Shown here: piece by piece, positions 37,842-37,867 of the stretch
How the letters are laid out: every line of letters starts with the position of its first letter
Numbering within the stretch: position 1 is the stretch's first letter
IMG/VR virus record: IMGVR_UViG_3300031565_003022
Location: 1 to 37,867 of that record
Length of the DNA: 37,867 bases
Source: a virus
Strand: one strand, 5' to 3'
Made by a program: the position numbers and the translations under genes
Notes under the pieces: model-generated
Told to the model about the DNA's origin: nothing
Databases searched by the model: none
Seen by the model: only the letters and a program-made list of their open reading frames with translations

Positions 37842-37867
37842 GATAAATCCTCTGCTATCCTAATGGA

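Overview
The window looks like the genome of a tailed double-stranded DNA bacteriophage, probably complete or nearly so. Large terminase, portal, a giant virion protein, scaffold and capsid genes follow one another on the + strand. A replication, recombination and nucleotide-metabolism block lies on the - strand. Shine-Dalgarno sites are strong and the promoters are close to the bacterial sigma-70 consensus, so the host is a bacterium; nothing identifies it further. TAA, TAG and TGA all end genes, so the genetic code is standard. I see no integrase, CI-like repressor, tRNA or CRISPR array, so a lytic lifestyle is likely.

Layout. Bases 1-4740 hold leftward small genes: an HTH/coiled-coil gene cut by the window edge, a 33-residue pilin-like peptide, several 49-93 residue orphans and a group of zinc-finger-like proteins. 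Inside this block a 184-residue protein forms its own transcription unit (promoter 2834-2862, structured leader, terminator 2122-2156). Next to it, 2863-3229 has no gene but carries two sets of direct repeats and a 16-bp inverted repeat, a plausible replication origin. Divergent promoters at 4736-4765 (-) and 4817-4845 (+) separate the two arms. Bases 4864-26426 are the rightward virion operon: TerS-like protein, three tiny very basic proteins around a BhlA-like holin candidate, TerL, portal, a 2024-residue virion protein with an embedded GNAT-like segment, then (with its own promoter at 15862-15890) scaffold, major capsid, decoration/fibre-type proteins, a LamG-like protein, a tail-hub-like protein, a jelly-roll/FN3-type protein, an adaptor-like protein and a membrane protein. 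Bases 26428-26544 are a foldable convergent intergenic region. Bases 26552-37841 are leftward: DNA polymerase A with altered motifs, zinc finger, HD phosphohydrolase, dCMP deaminase, DNA methyltransferase, XPF/ERCC4-type nuclease, RNase H-like protein, Sak4/RecA-like ATPase, Cas4-like Fe-S nuclease, a candidate structured RNA of about 210 nt, a putative ssDNA-binding protein, HNH protein and a RepA-type helicase.

If base 37867 is joined to base 1, the truncated gene at 1-574 continues for two codons, stops at TAG (37862-37860), and is followed by the ribosome site and TTG start of the helicase gene. All leftward genes then form one arc starting at 4736, and all rightward genes another starting at 4817. 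This fits a circularly permuted genome.

The main candidates for new biology are the minimal type IV pilin-like peptide (599-700), the structured RNA at 34987-35194, ATT start codons for the ERCC4 nuclease and possibly a small membrane protein, and a ten-residue motif shared by two otherwise unrelated virion proteins.
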